64,000 nt of DNA from Gracilimonas sp. GTDB taxonomy: Bacteria > Bacteroidota > Rhodothermia > Balneolales > Balneolaceae. Every line of letters begins with the position of its first letter. The first letter of the stretch is position 1. A program made the translations under genes and the position numbers. The notes beneath the pieces are model-generated. The model did not search any database, had not been told where the DNA came from, and saw only the letters and a list, made by a program, of their open reading frames with translations. Shown here one piece after another: positions 37,532-46,176 of this stretch. The stretch lies in contig NZ_JAEPPI010000003.1 in assembly GCF_017641085.1 (NCBI RefSeq), positions 820,894 to 884,893 of the forward strand. Direction: 5' to 3'.

Positions 37532-37565
37532 CTTCTAATCCAGGTTCAGTCCTGAAATTCCTAAA

Positions 37566-38813
37566 TTACATTCCCGCAATAGCCTGCATCATAATGGCGC
37601 ACAAGTAAGCTCCATAAGTACCTAAAGCATAACCCAGAACGGCGAGTAATACACCAACCGGGGCTAACGCTGAATGGAAGGCCGAAGCTACAATAGGAGC
37701 AGATGCTGCTCCCCCTACGTTAGCCTGACTTCCAACGGCAACAAAGAAGAAAGGTGCTTTAATAAGCTTTCCAACCGTCAACAATACGGCCACATGAATC
37801 AGGATCCACACGGCACCGATTACAAAGAAACCGGGTGCATCCAGCATGGATGCAATGTTCATTTTCATACCTATTGTCATTACCAGGATGTACAGAAAAA
37901 GACTTCCCAGTTTAGAAGCTCCGGCCCCTTCAAGATTTCGAACTTTGGTGAACGACAGGATAAGTCCGCCGGTAGTAGCTACTACTACAATCCAAAAGAA
38001 GGAAGAGTTGAGGCTTAAATCAGCCAGAGCCGGCGCATTTTCATCGATCCAAGGAGCGATGGTGTCACCGGCAAGGTGACCAAGAGCTACGATCACGAAA
38101 GCCACGGCAATTATTTTAGTGAAATCCACCAGGGTTGGAACCCGGGCAATGTTGGCCTGATATTCAGCGATGTTGTGTTTTAGTTCATCAATAGCAGACG
38201 AGTCGGCTTTAAACCACTTATCCACCTGCTCGGAGATACCCGCACCGTAGAGCAGGAAAGCCATCCAGATGTTGGCTACGATAATATCCACAGTTACCAT
38301 AGCGCCGAAAAGATCGGTACTTGGCTCAAACACTTCCAGCATGGCGGTTTGGTTGGCACCACCGCCAATCCAGCTTCCGGCCACGGTTGCAAGTCCACGC
38401 CAAACGGCATCCGGTCCGGTTCCGCCAACAATTTCAGGACTGATGGTTCCCACAATAAGCAAGGCAATGGGGCCGCCAATCATAATACTTCCGGTTCCTG
38501 CCAAAAACATAATGACTGCTTTTGGTCCCAGGTTCATAATTCCTTTGAGATCTATGCTCAGGGTGAGCAGTACCAAACTTGCCGGCAGTAGATATCGGGA
38601 AGCTACATAATAGAGATTGGAATCGGCTTCAGAAACTACCCCAAAGGTAGTCAGCAGCGAAGGGATGAAGTAGCACAAGAGCAGCGAAGGCACAAACTTG
38701 TAGAATTTCTGCCATTTGGGATTATCACTGTGAGAGGTAATGAAAATTCCGGCCAGTATAGCCATCAAAAGTCCAAAGGTAACCGCATCGCTGGTGATTA
38801 GTGCTGAATCCAT
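37566..38813 (-). CDS. DUF819 family membrane transporter
   Basis: A 415-residue protein with about ten to twelve transmembrane helices of the DUF819 (YjcL) type. Motifs: ITSDAVTFGLLMAILAG at the start, LLPASLVLLTLSIDLKGI, TVAGSWIGGGANQTAMLEVF, and MTIGMKMN and GSQANVGGAASAPIVASAFH near the C-terminus. The duplicated glycine-rich motifs (GSWIGGGANQ, GSQANVGG) suggest an inverted-repeat transporter like the GltS/BASS families. The substrate is unknown. It is monocistronic, divergent from lysC. Confidence 0.9.
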   Translation of the reverse strand: MDSALITSDAVTFGLLMAILAGIFITSHSDNPKWQKFYKFVPSLLLCYFIPSLLTTFGVVSEADSNLYYVASRYLLPASLVLLTLSIDLKGIMNLGPKAVIMFLAGTGSIMIGGPIALLIVGTISPEIVGGTGPDAVWRGLATVAGSWIGGGANQTAMLEVFEPSTDLFGAMVTVDIIVANIWMAFLLYGAGISEQVDKWFKADSSAIDELKHNIAEYQANIARVPTLVDFTKIIAVAFVIVALGHLAGDTIAPWIDENAPALADLSLNSSFFWIVVVATTGGLILSFTKVRNLEGAGASKLGSLFLYILVMTIGMKMNIASMLDAPGFFVIGAVWILIHVAVLLTVGKLIKAPFFFVAVGSQANVGGAASAPIVASAFHSALAPVGVLLAVLGYALGTYGAYLCAIMMQAIAGM

Positions 38814-38998
38814 GAAGTAAATTTTGTTCTGAATTTAATGTCGAGTGAGGATACAAAATTCTTGGGAATGAGGCATGTACTCATTCATCCCTTAAAAACC
38901 GTAAAAAAATGGTTAAATAGAGCTTTTCTATAGGGGATTGGCCGATAGAGTCTTTATTTTCTGCGCTCACTCATTCATCAATAAACTTTTTAGAATTA

Positions 38999-40327
38999 AT
39001 GATTGTATCCAAATTCGGAGGCACCAGTGTAGGCACGTTCGATGCCATGCAACGCAGTGCCAAAATCGTTGCGTCTGATCCGGACCGCCGGCTCATCGTG
39101 ATTAGTGCGACTTCCGGCACCACCAACGACTTAGTAGCCCTTTCAGCAAGCCAGCTAGATTCTACCCAGAGGGAAGAACTTCTTGGCAATATAGAGAAGC
39201 GCCATCTTGCCATTATTGAGCAATGTAAAGAGGAAGAGAAGCTCAGAGATGCATTTTATACCGAGTTTTCCGGGCTGCGCGAACATCTTGATTTTGTAGG
39301 ACGTGATAAGCGCTGGAAAGATGCCTTATACGCATTCGGAGAGTTGATGTCCACCCGGATTTTTGTTGAAGTACTAAGAGAATACGGAGTGGATGCCGAG
39401 TGGCTGGATGCCCGGAATGTGATGAAAACCGATTCCACCTTTGGGAATGCAGAGCCCATTCTCGCATCCATTAAAAAGAAGGCTGATAAACATATTCAGA
39501 AAGGGAAAACCTATCTGACTCAGGGCTTTATTGGTTCGGATGTATTTGGAAATACCACCACGCTGGGCCGGGGCGGGAGTGATTTTTCAGCCTCTTTGTT
39601 TGCTGAGACCATAGGTGCCGACACCCTTGAGATCTGGACGGATGTAGCCGGGGTGTTTACTACCGATCCTCGTATTGTACCCGACGCCTTTCCGATTAAT
39701 GAGATCACGTTTGATGAGGCGGCTGAGCTTTCGGTTTTTGGCGGGAAAGTGCTGCACCCGGCAACCTTAAAACCGGCAATGAGAGCAGGGGTAAACGTAC
39801 GGGTAGCTTCCAGTTCTGATCCCGAAAATTCCGGTACATACATCGTAAAAGATGCGGAGAAAAAGCCGCCTATTCGGGCAATTTCCCTGCGTAAAGATCA
39901 GACCTTACTGACGGTAAACAGTCTGGAGATGCTTCACCAGCATGGATTTCTGGCACATTTGTTTAATGTACTGGCAGAGCATAAAATATCAGTTGACCTG
40001 GTGAGTACAAGTGAGGTAAGCGTAGCGCTCACCCTGGATACGGCTGTAAATGCGGCCAACAAGGTAGAGTTAAATGAGGATGTGCTGGAAGAACTCGGCC
40101 GGTTTGCAGAAGTCATCGTGGAAGAGGAGCTTGCATTGATTGCTTTGATAGGGAATGATCTCCAGAAGACTTCGGGAATCGGTGGGCCGTTATTTACTGC
40201 CCTGGAAGAGTATAACGTCCGGTTAATTTGTCATGGGGCCAGCCCGAATAATCTTTGTTTTTTGGTTGAGCAGAAACAAGCTGAAGATATCGTGCGGATG
40301 TTGCACGCGAAATTTATCACTGAATAA
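38999..40327 (+). CDS. lysC: Aspartate kinase
   Basis: Phosphorylates aspartate, the first step towards lysine, threonine, methionine and diaminopimelate. It is 442 residues and monofunctional. The kinase opening is IVSKFGGTSVG, with QGFIGSDVFGNTTTLGRGGSDFSA around 175-200 and VFGGKVLHPATLKPA near 250. Two ACT domains fill the C-terminus (about 305-440), where lysine or threonine would bind as feedback inhibitors. It is first of the lysC-dapB-dapA-dapD series, 11 bases before dapB. No homoserine dehydrogenase fusion is present. Confidence 0.97.
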   Translation: MIVSKFGGTSVGTFDAMQRSAKIVASDPDRRLIVISATSGTTNDLVALSASQLDSTQREELLGNIEKRHLAIIEQCKEEEKLRDAFYTEFSGLREHLDFVGRDKRWKDALYAFGELMSTRIFVEVLREYGVDAEWLDARNVMKTDSTFGNAEPILASIKKKADKHIQKGKTYLTQGFIGSDVFGNTTTLGRGGSDFSASLFAETIGADTLEIWTDVAGVFTTDPRIVPDAFPINEITFDEAAELSVFGGKVLHPATLKPAMRAGVNVRVASSSDPENSGTYIVKDAEKKPPIRAISLRKDQTLLTVNSLEMLHQHGFLAHLFNVLAEHKISVDLVSTSEVSVALTLDTAVNAANKVELNEDVLEELGRFAEVIVEEELALIALIGNDLQKTSGIGGPLFTALEEYNVRLICHGASPNNLCFLVEQKQAEDIVRMLHAKFITE

Positions 40328-40338
40328 GAATCAGATTT

Positions 40339-41016
40339 ATGAAAATTGCAGTTATTGGAACAGGAAAGACCGGTGGAAAAGTGGTGGAGCTTTTAGGAGA
40401 TGAACTATCCGAAGCTTTTGACTCATCGAATCCCCCCACCGTAGAGAAACTTCAAGCAGCTGATGCGGTTATCATCTTTGTACCGGGCGACGCGGTGCCT
40501 GATGTAATGGACACAGTGATTGAGGCCGGCATTCCGGCCGCATGGGGAAGTACCGGTTGTGAGTGGCCAAACGATTTGGAGGAGCAGGTAAAAGCCAAGA
40601 ATGCGAAATGGATTATGGCTTCCAATTTTAGCCTGGGAATGAATGTAATCCGCAAAAGCATCGAGGCTATTTCGGCGGGATCAAACATTTTGAAAGACCC
40701 GGAATTTCATATTCACGAAGTGCATCACGTTCATAAAAAAGATGCCCCCAGCGGAACGGCACTGTCCTGGAAGGAGTGGTTGGATAAGGAAGCGGAAGTA
40801 ACCTCAGCCCGTGAAGGTGATGTGAAAGGAATTCATGAACTGACCCTGAAAACAGAAACAGAAGAAATCACCCTAAAACATAAGGCCTTAGACCGTGCTT
40901 TATTTGCAGAAGGGGCGATTTGGGCCGCAAAGCAACTGGTAAACCATTCGAAGATGGAAGCAGGAATTCGTACCTTTGGGCAGTTATTTGATCAAGTAAT
41001 GGAGGAACAAAAATAA
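40339..41016 (+). CDS. dapB: 4-hydroxy-tetrahydrodipicolinate reductase
   Basis: Reduces HTPA to tetrahydrodipicolinate with NAD(P)H in the diaminopimelate pathway. At 225 residues it is shorter than the about 270 of E. coli, the Bacteroidota-like short form. The nucleotide site is VIGTGKTGGKV. The catalytic His-His motif and Lys are in HEVHHVHKKDAPSGTA (about 129-144), the family signature. The stop overlaps the start of dapA by one base (TAATG), so the two are coupled. Confidence 0.95.
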   Translation: MKIAVIGTGKTGGKVVELLGDELSEAFDSSNPPTVEKLQAADAVIIFVPGDAVPDVMDTVIEAGIPAAWGSTGCEWPNDLEEQVKAKNAKWIMASNFSLGMNVIRKSIEAISAGSNILKDPEFHIHEVHHVHKKDAPSGTALSWKEWLDKEAEVTSAREGDVKGIHELTLKTETEEITLKHKALDRALFAEGAIWAAKQLVNHSKMEAGIRTFGQLFDQVMEEQK

Positions 41017-41900
41017 TGGAAAATTTTCCACTGTGGACGGCTATTGTCACCCCGATGAACACAGACGGGAGTGTGGACTATGACAGCTTTGAACAGCTTC
41101 TCAGAAAACAGGAGGAGGCCGGCAATGGCGTTTTGATTTTGGGCAGTACCGGAGAAGGGCTGAACCTGAATGAAGAAGAAAAAAGAGAGGTTGTCGAGTT
41201 CACCAAGGATCTGAATCTGGATGTTCCGTTTATGATTGGAGTTGGTGGCTTTAACCTTCCTGCTCAGGTCGATTTCATCCACTTTTGCAATGAAATAAAA
41301 CCTGATGCATTACTATTGGTAACACCTCTTTATGCAAAACCGGGAGCTGAAGGTCAGTTTGAGTGGTTCAGTGAATTGATGGCTGAGACGGATGTTCCCT
41401 GTATGCTTTACAATGTACCTTCCCGAACGGGGGTAAAAATGCATCCGAGTGTTCCCGCCCGCCTCAGTAAAGAATTTGATCACCTGATGGGAGTGAAAGA
41501 GGCCAGCGGAAGTGTAGAAGAGTTCAAGGCTTTCCGCCGCGAAGCACCCGATGTTAAATTCTACAGCGGTGATGATGGCATGACGCCGGCTTTTAGTAAA
41601 GAAGGCGGTGTAGGCTTGGTTTCCGTAGCTTCAAATGTATGGCCGAAAGCTACTCACAAATATGTGGAACTTTGCCTGAAAGTAGAAACCGAAGGATTAT
41701 TCCCTTTATGGAAAAATGCCACGGACGCCTTATTCAAAGCCCCGAATCCCGTTCCCGTAAAAGTTCTGCTTGGCAAAAAGAACTGGATAGCTACTGATAC
41801 CGTTAGGTTGCCATTGTCGCTGGGTGATATTTCTGAAGAAGTGGAAGCCAACCTGACGCAAGCGGATGAGGACATAGCAGCCTGGCTTGCTGAGGAATAA
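41016..41900 (+). CDS. dapA: 4-hydroxy-tetrahydrodipicolinate synthase
   Basis: Condenses pyruvate with aspartate semialdehyde, the committed step to diaminopimelate and lysine. It is 294 residues, normal length. The TIM-barrel motifs are complete: LWTAIVTPM, GSTGEGLNLNEEEK, YNVPSRTGVKM with the catalytic Tyr near residue 135, and the Schiff-base Lys in GVKEASGS. It is translationally coupled to dapB. A palindromic repeat begins 13 bases after the stop and separates it from dapD. Confidence 0.97.
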   Translation: MENFPLWTAIVTPMNTDGSVDYDSFEQLLRKQEEAGNGVLILGSTGEGLNLNEEEKREVVEFTKDLNLDVPFMIGVGGFNLPAQVDFIHFCNEIKPDALLLVTPLYAKPGAEGQFEWFSELMAETDVPCMLYNVPSRTGVKMHPSVPARLSKEFDHLMGVKEASGSVEEFKAFRREAPDVKFYSGDDGMTPAFSKEGGVGLVSVASNVWPKATHKYVELCLKVETEGLFPLWKNATDALFKAPNPVPVKVLLGKKNWIATDTVRLPLSLGDISEEVEANLTQADEDIAAWLAEE

Positions 41901-41912
41901 AATTAGTATTTA

Positions 41913-41983
41913 GTCATTCTGAGCCAAGCAAAGAATCTTCAAAGGTTTGGTTAGCGAAGATCTTAAAGACTGCTTGGAATGTC
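41913..41983. repeat. Palindromic intergenic repeat, copy 2 (GTCATYCTGAGC family)
   Basis: It opens with GTCATTCTGAGCCAAGCA and closes with TGCTTGGAATGTC, imperfect inverted ends of about 13 bp. It shares its first 12 bases (one change) with the element at 6935, and contains AAGAATCTTC. It lies in the lysC-dap operon, between dapA and dapD. Confidence 0.65.
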
Positions 41984-42016
41984 GCAATCAATGAATTCAA
42001 TAATCAAAACTATAGA

Positions 42017-42763
42017 ATGAGTTACGAAGATATTTTAGATCAACTGGAAGAAGGAACTGTAAGAGCAGCCAACAAAACCGAAAATGGCTGGGAGGCAAAT
42101 GTTGAAGTGAAAGAAGCCATTTTGGCCTCTTTTAAAGACGGTGAAAATACTTCCTATGAAGGCATTTATGAGGGGTTTGTAGATAAACACAACCTGCCTC
42201 CCCGGTATTTTGGTCCTGAGGACGGTGTGCGTTTGGTTCCGGGTGGTTCATCCGTTCGCAGAGGGGCCTACGTTTCATCCGGTGTAATCATTATGCCGCC
42301 TGCTTATATCAATGTTGGTGCTTATGTGGATGAAGGTTCAATGGTTGATAGCCATGCTCTCGTGGGTTCTTGTGCCCAGATTGGGAAGAATGTACACATT
42401 TCAGCCGGAGTACAGATAGGTGGAGTATTAGAGCCTGTCGGGATGAATCCGGTGATCATCGAAGATGATTGTTTTATCGGGGCTGGTTCAGTGATAGTGG
42501 AAGGAATTCTTGTGAAGAAAGGAGCCGTTATTGCACCCGGTGTTACGCTTTCCAAAGCCGTTCCTGTTTATGATACGGTGAATGAGAAAGTTCTGGAGCG
42601 TGGTTCAGCTATTCCTGAAAATGCAGTGGTTATTCCGGGAACACGTCCGGTGAGTAACGATTGGGCTAAAGAAAATGGCCTCAGCATGGCTTGCCCGATT
42701 ATCGTGAAGTACAGAGATGAAGGAAGTAACGCTTCCCTGGAATTAGAAGAAGCCCTTCGGTAG
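42017..42763 (+). CDS. dapD: Tetrahydrodipicolinate N-succinyltransferase
   Basis: Adds succinyl from succinyl-CoA to tetrahydrodipicolinate, committing this organism to the succinylase branch. It is 248 residues, slightly shorter than E. coli DapD. The left-handed beta-helix is plain: hexapeptides such as AYVDEGSMVDSHALVGS, QIGKNVHISAGVQIGG and VIIEDDCFIGAGSVIVEG. The surrounding lysC, dapB and dapA genes agree. The branch also needs DapC and DapE; the ArgD-like gene at 46177 is a candidate DapC, and no dapE is visible in the window. Confidence 0.95.
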   Translation: MSYEDILDQLEEGTVRAANKTENGWEANVEVKEAILASFKDGENTSYEGIYEGFVDKHNLPPRYFGPEDGVRLVPGGSSVRRGAYVSSGVIIMPPAYINVGAYVDEGSMVDSHALVGSCAQIGKNVHISAGVQIGGVLEPVGMNPVIIEDDCFIGAGSVIVEGILVKKGAVIAPGVTLSKAVPVYDTVNEKVLERGSAIPENAVVIPGTRPVSNDWAKENGLSMACPIIVKYRDEGSNASLELEEALR

Positions 42764-42775
42764 TCATGTGATAAC

Positions 42776-42823
42776 GTGTTAAAGTGTTTACGATCATGGA
42801 TAGAAACGTAAACACTTTAACAC
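42776..42823. repeat. 17-bp perfect palindrome between dapD and thrC (possible bidirectional terminator)
   Basis: GTGTTAAAGTGTTTACG (42776-42792) pairs perfectly with CGTAAACACTTTAACAC (42807-42823) around a 14-base loop. It lies between two convergent genes, ending three bases before the threonine synthase stop codon. Only TTTT follows on the plus strand, so it may be a dispersed palindromic repeat that doubles as a terminator. Confidence 0.8.
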
Positions 42824-42826
42824 TTT

Positions 42827-44533
42827 TCAGACTGCCAGAGCTTTATTCGCAATTGCCAATCCTTTCACAAACGCCTGAATTACGGCTTCCAGGGTATCTG
42901 GGGATGCTCCCTTAGAAGTAAAGCGATGTCCTTCTTTCTCAAGGGTCAGGGTTACAATTACCAGAGAGTCGGTATCCGGACTCAGGATTTCCACTTCGTG
43001 ATTTATGACTTCAAGCGGAAGAAACCCATCCGTTTCGGATTTGATAGCGGTTAGAATGGCATCAATGGGTCCCACACCCTGATCAAGGGAAATGATCTCG
43101 TCTTTGTCTTCAATTTTCAACTTCACGGCTGCACTTACCAGTCCGTGTTTACGCATGGTAAGCTTGTAATCCACTACTTCAACCGGGTACTCGAGATCCG
43201 CATCCTCATTATAAACCAATGAGCGAAGTACCTTAATCTCTTCCTCTTTAAGGGTTTTCCCTTTTCGGTTGATGTTATTCACATACTCATCATACAGCTT
43301 GGTATGTCCCTCGTCCATATTGACGTTCTCAAAGCCTGTGTTACGTGATTGACCCCAGCTGTTCTTTTGCATGTCAATAAATCCGGACTCAATATATTGC
43401 TGAATGCGTTCGAGGTTTGGTGGGAGTACCGGAGAGGAGAGAGAGTATTTGGCCACGATATGTGAACTCTTGAGCCCGGTACCCGTGAGCACGAACAGGC
43501 ATTTCTTTCCTTTAAATTGATCCAGGTTGTTTTTGAAGGTGGCAAGCGGAATGGCACAAGCCGGTTCGGTGAAATAACCTTCCTCAACGGTCATTTCTTG
43601 CATCGATTCGAGCAATTCATTCTCGGTTGCGGTAAAGGCAAGTCCGTCCGTTTCCTCAATTCCGCGGAATACCTTGTAGAAGTCCAGCGGGTCGGCCACG
43701 GCCACGGCATCCGCCATGGTATTTACCTGTTCTTTGACGATTTTATCCTTCTTAAAAATCCCTTCCACCACCGGTGAACTTTGTTCGGGTTGAACTGCAA
43801 TAAAGCTTGGGATTTTTTCAATCATCCCGGCTGCCTTCATCTCTTTGTAGCCTTTGTAGATGGCAGCAAAATTGGTTCCGGCGCCAATGGGTACAAAGAT
43901 GTAATCAAATTCAGTATCACCCTGCTCGTACAGCTCATAGGAGAATGATTTTTGTCCTTCCTGACGGAAAACATAGTCCCCGGCAAGGTAGTAATTTCCG
44001 GATTTGGCAAACTCACGACACAGTTTCTCACATGCCATAAAATCACCTTTAATCTTGATGATAGTCGCGTCATAAATGGTAGCCTGGGCCAGTTTTACTT
44101 CAGGCGTTTTTTCCGGCACAAACACGAAACAAGGAATTTTGAAATAACAGGCATAGGCAGCCACTGATGCAGCCATATTTCCGGTAGAGGCCAGGCAAAT
44201 AGCATCAGCACCCAGCTCCAGGGCTTTTTGCACTTCTATATAACTTCCCCGGTCCTTAAAGCATCCGGTGGGATGTTCAAATTCAAGCTTGGCGTACAGT
44301 TCAGCATCATATCTCTCGGAAAGACGATCGAGCTTCTTCAGCGATGTATAATGGTTCTTGAGAGGATCCGGTAAAATCTCTTTCAGCGGATACTGAATGT
44401 GCTTTTCGGATTTGTTGTACTCAATATCCAGAACGCCTCCGCAATGCGTGCAGTAGGTGCTGGTTTCTCTCTCGTCATTTTCACGGCCGCACATAATGCA
44501 GCTCATGGTATATCCGGAATTGCTTGATTTCAT
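42827..44533 (-). CDS. thrC: Threonine synthase with C-terminal LeuA-type allosteric domain
   Basis: A PLP enzyme that makes threonine from phosphohomoserine. The order of domains is: an N-terminal zinc ribbon (C12, C15, C28, C31), a fold-type II PLP domain (about 45-400) with the Schiff-base Lys 93 in GCFKDRGS, LASTGNMAASVAAYA and IPIGAGTNFAA-like phosphate/PLP loops, then a C-terminal domain (about 430-565). That domain has the LeuA_dimer pattern (SAAVKLKIEDKDEI, LDQGVGPIDAIL, GASPDTLEAVIQAF), which in isopropylmalate and citramalate synthases binds leucine or isoleucine. The enzyme may thus be feedback-controlled by a branched-chain amino acid. The fusion is plain in one frame. Confidence 0.9.
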   Translation of the reverse strand: MKSSNSGYTMSCIMCGRENDERETSTYCTHCGGVLDIEYNKSEKHIQYPLKEILPDPLKNHYTSLKKLDRLSERYDAELYAKLEFEHPTGCFKDRGSYIEVQKALELGADAICLASTGNMAASVAAYACYFKIPCFVFVPEKTPEVKLAQATIYDATIIKIKGDFMACEKLCREFAKSGNYYLAGDYVFRQEGQKSFSYELYEQGDTEFDYIFVPIGAGTNFAAIYKGYKEMKAAGMIEKIPSFIAVQPEQSSPVVEGIFKKDKIVKEQVNTMADAVAVADPLDFYKVFRGIEETDGLAFTATENELLESMQEMTVEEGYFTEPACAIPLATFKNNLDQFKGKKCLFVLTGTGLKSSHIVAKYSLSSPVLPPNLERIQQYIESGFIDMQKNSWGQSRNTGFENVNMDEGHTKLYDEYVNNINRKGKTLKEEEIKVLRSLVYNEDADLEYPVEVVDYKLTMRKHGLVSAAVKLKIEDKDEIISLDQGVGPIDAILTAIKSETDGFLPLEVINHEVEILSPDTDSLVIVTLTLEKEGHRFTSKGASPDTLEAVIQAFVKGLAIANKALAV

Positions 44534-44620
44534 AGGATAATGCTATTGGGATTGTCGCAAATAAACTGTTTTAGAAGGTATCAAAAAATTAAGAAAAAAG
44601 CGCTTTTTCAGCCGTTCTGA

Positions 44621-44866
44621 TTACAATGGAAGTATAATAATTTCTTCAAAATCCAGGTCCAGTTCACTTAAAACCGGAGCTGCAATTTCTTCAATTTCAT
44701 GCTCTTCGTAGTCATTCAATCCTTCCAGCTTCACATATAGAATATCGTTGTGTTCGTCGATGAAAAATTGTGCATCGGTCGACTCAAAACTGTCTCTCAG
44801 GGTTTGAATAAGGAATTCTACATCCTCAATAAAAGCTTTAATTTCGTCTTCGGTAGGTTCGCTCAT
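44621..44866 (-). CDS. Small acidic protein of unknown function
   Basis: An 81-residue, strongly acidic protein (many Glu and Asp) with an N-terminal helical segment and the central phrase FFIDEHNDILYVKLEGLNDYEE, likely an alpha-beta fold. No family is recognised. It lies between thrC and the divergent anmK gene; no strong ribosome-binding site is seen. Confidence 0.6.
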   Translation of the reverse strand: MSEPTEDEIKAFIEDVEFLIQTLRDSFESTDAQFFIDEHNDILYVKLEGLNDYEEHEIEEIAAPVLSELDLDFEEIIILPL

Positions 44867-44904
44867 TTTCCGTAGGTTCTTGCTTATAAATTCAGCCTAA
44901 ATCT

Positions 44905-46083
44905 ATGAATAATTATTTGGCAAAACTGTGGGAAATTTCCCGGAAACCGGAACGGCTCATTGTAGGGTTGATGTCCGGCACTTCTCTGGACGGACTGGAT
45001 ATATGCTTGTGTAAGGTGTACGGATCGGGAAGTAATTCAAAGATTGAAGTGATAAAGTTCACAACAAAGGAATATTCAACTCCTTTGCGAGATCGAATTC
45101 GTGCTATTCAATCAAAGGAACAGGTACCTGCCCGGGAATTAACCATTCTGCATACCGAACTTGCCGGACGATATGCTTCCTGCATTTTGGATTCACTGAA
45201 TGACTGGGATATTGACCCTGGAGATGTTGACTTGATTGCCAGCCACGGCCAAACCATATATCATGCCCCTGCCCAAAGTGAGGGCGAAGAACATGCCACC
45301 CTTCAGATTGTAGATGGAGATCATATTGCTCATAAGTCAGGAATTATCACTATTTCCGATTTTCGACAGAAACACACCGCTGTTGGGGGAGAAGGTGCGC
45401 CGCTGGCTGGTATATTTGATGAAGTGCTTTTTCGTCATCCGGAGAAGCACCGGCTTTTGCTGAACCTGGGAGGGATCGCCAATTTTACCTGGTTGCCTTC
45501 CCATAAAAGCGGGGACCCAATTTTGACCAGCGATACCGGCCCGGCCAACACACTCATCAATGAGGCCATGCAAAAATATTTTGATCAGCCTTTTGACAAA
45601 GGAGGTAAAGTGGCTGCATCCGGAACTGTTCATTCCGAACTGGTTAGGTATATTTTGCTTGAACCTTATTTTAGAAAAGCATTTCCAAAAACAACCGGTC
45701 AGGAAGATTTCAGGCTGGAATTCACCGAAAACCTGATGGAAGGGCATGGCATTGAACTTGCGAAGGAAGACCTTGTGGCTACGCTAACGGCGGTCACATC
45801 GCAAAGTATCAGCCGGGCCTTTGATGAGATAGTCGGTGATCAGGAGTTTGAGTGTTTTGTAAGTGGAGGAGGCATTCACAACAAAACGTTGATGAATGAT
45901 CTGAAAGAGCGAAACCCCAATGCAACATTCAAGGATATAGAAGACCTGGGAATTTCAGTCGATGCCAAAGAAGCTGCCATGATGGCCTTTTTTGGCAATG
46001 AGTTAGTGGCCGGAGAAGGATTTTCTATTCCGGGGGTTACGGAAGAAAAAGTTCATTTAGGGAAGATTAGTCTGCCGGGGTAA
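44905..46083 (+). CDS. anmK: Anhydro-N-acetylmuramic acid kinase
   Basis: Hydrolyses the 1,6-anhydro ring and phosphorylates anhydro-MurNAc, a step of peptidoglycan recycling. At 392 residues it is normal for the family. Motifs: VGLMSGTSLDGLDICL (ATP site), IASHGQTIYHAP, ISDFRQKHTAVGGEGAPLAG, LNLGGIANFTW and FVSGGGIHNKTLM. It follows the aspartate-family block that makes diaminopimelate and stands divergent to the acidic-protein gene. Confidence 0.97.
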   Translation: MNNYLAKLWEISRKPERLIVGLMSGTSLDGLDICLCKVYGSGSNSKIEVIKFTTKEYSTPLRDRIRAIQSKEQVPARELTILHTELAGRYASCILDSLNDWDIDPGDVDLIASHGQTIYHAPAQSEGEEHATLQIVDGDHIAHKSGIITISDFRQKHTAVGGEGAPLAGIFDEVLFRHPEKHRLLLNLGGIANFTWLPSHKSGDPILTSDTGPANTLINEAMQKYFDQPFDKGGKVAASGTVHSELVRYILLEPYFRKAFPKTTGQEDFRLEFTENLMEGHGIELAKEDLVATLTAVTSQSISRAFDEIVGDQEFECFVSGGGIHNKTLMNDLKERNPNATFKDIEDLGISVDAKEAAMMAFFGNELVAGEGFSIPGVTEEKVHLGKISLPG

Positions 46084-46176
46084 GAATCACTGTTTTTGAA
46101 CCCTGATTCACATGATTTTCGAATTACCCGGATTTATTTGAACATGTTCTGTAGAAACAGTTTTTTCCTTATTCAA

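Noticed and set aside
38814-38998. Possible lysine riboswitch upstream of lysC
   Set aside because: The gap is 185 bases and AT-rich, with no multi-helix layout or terminator of a lysine riboswitch.
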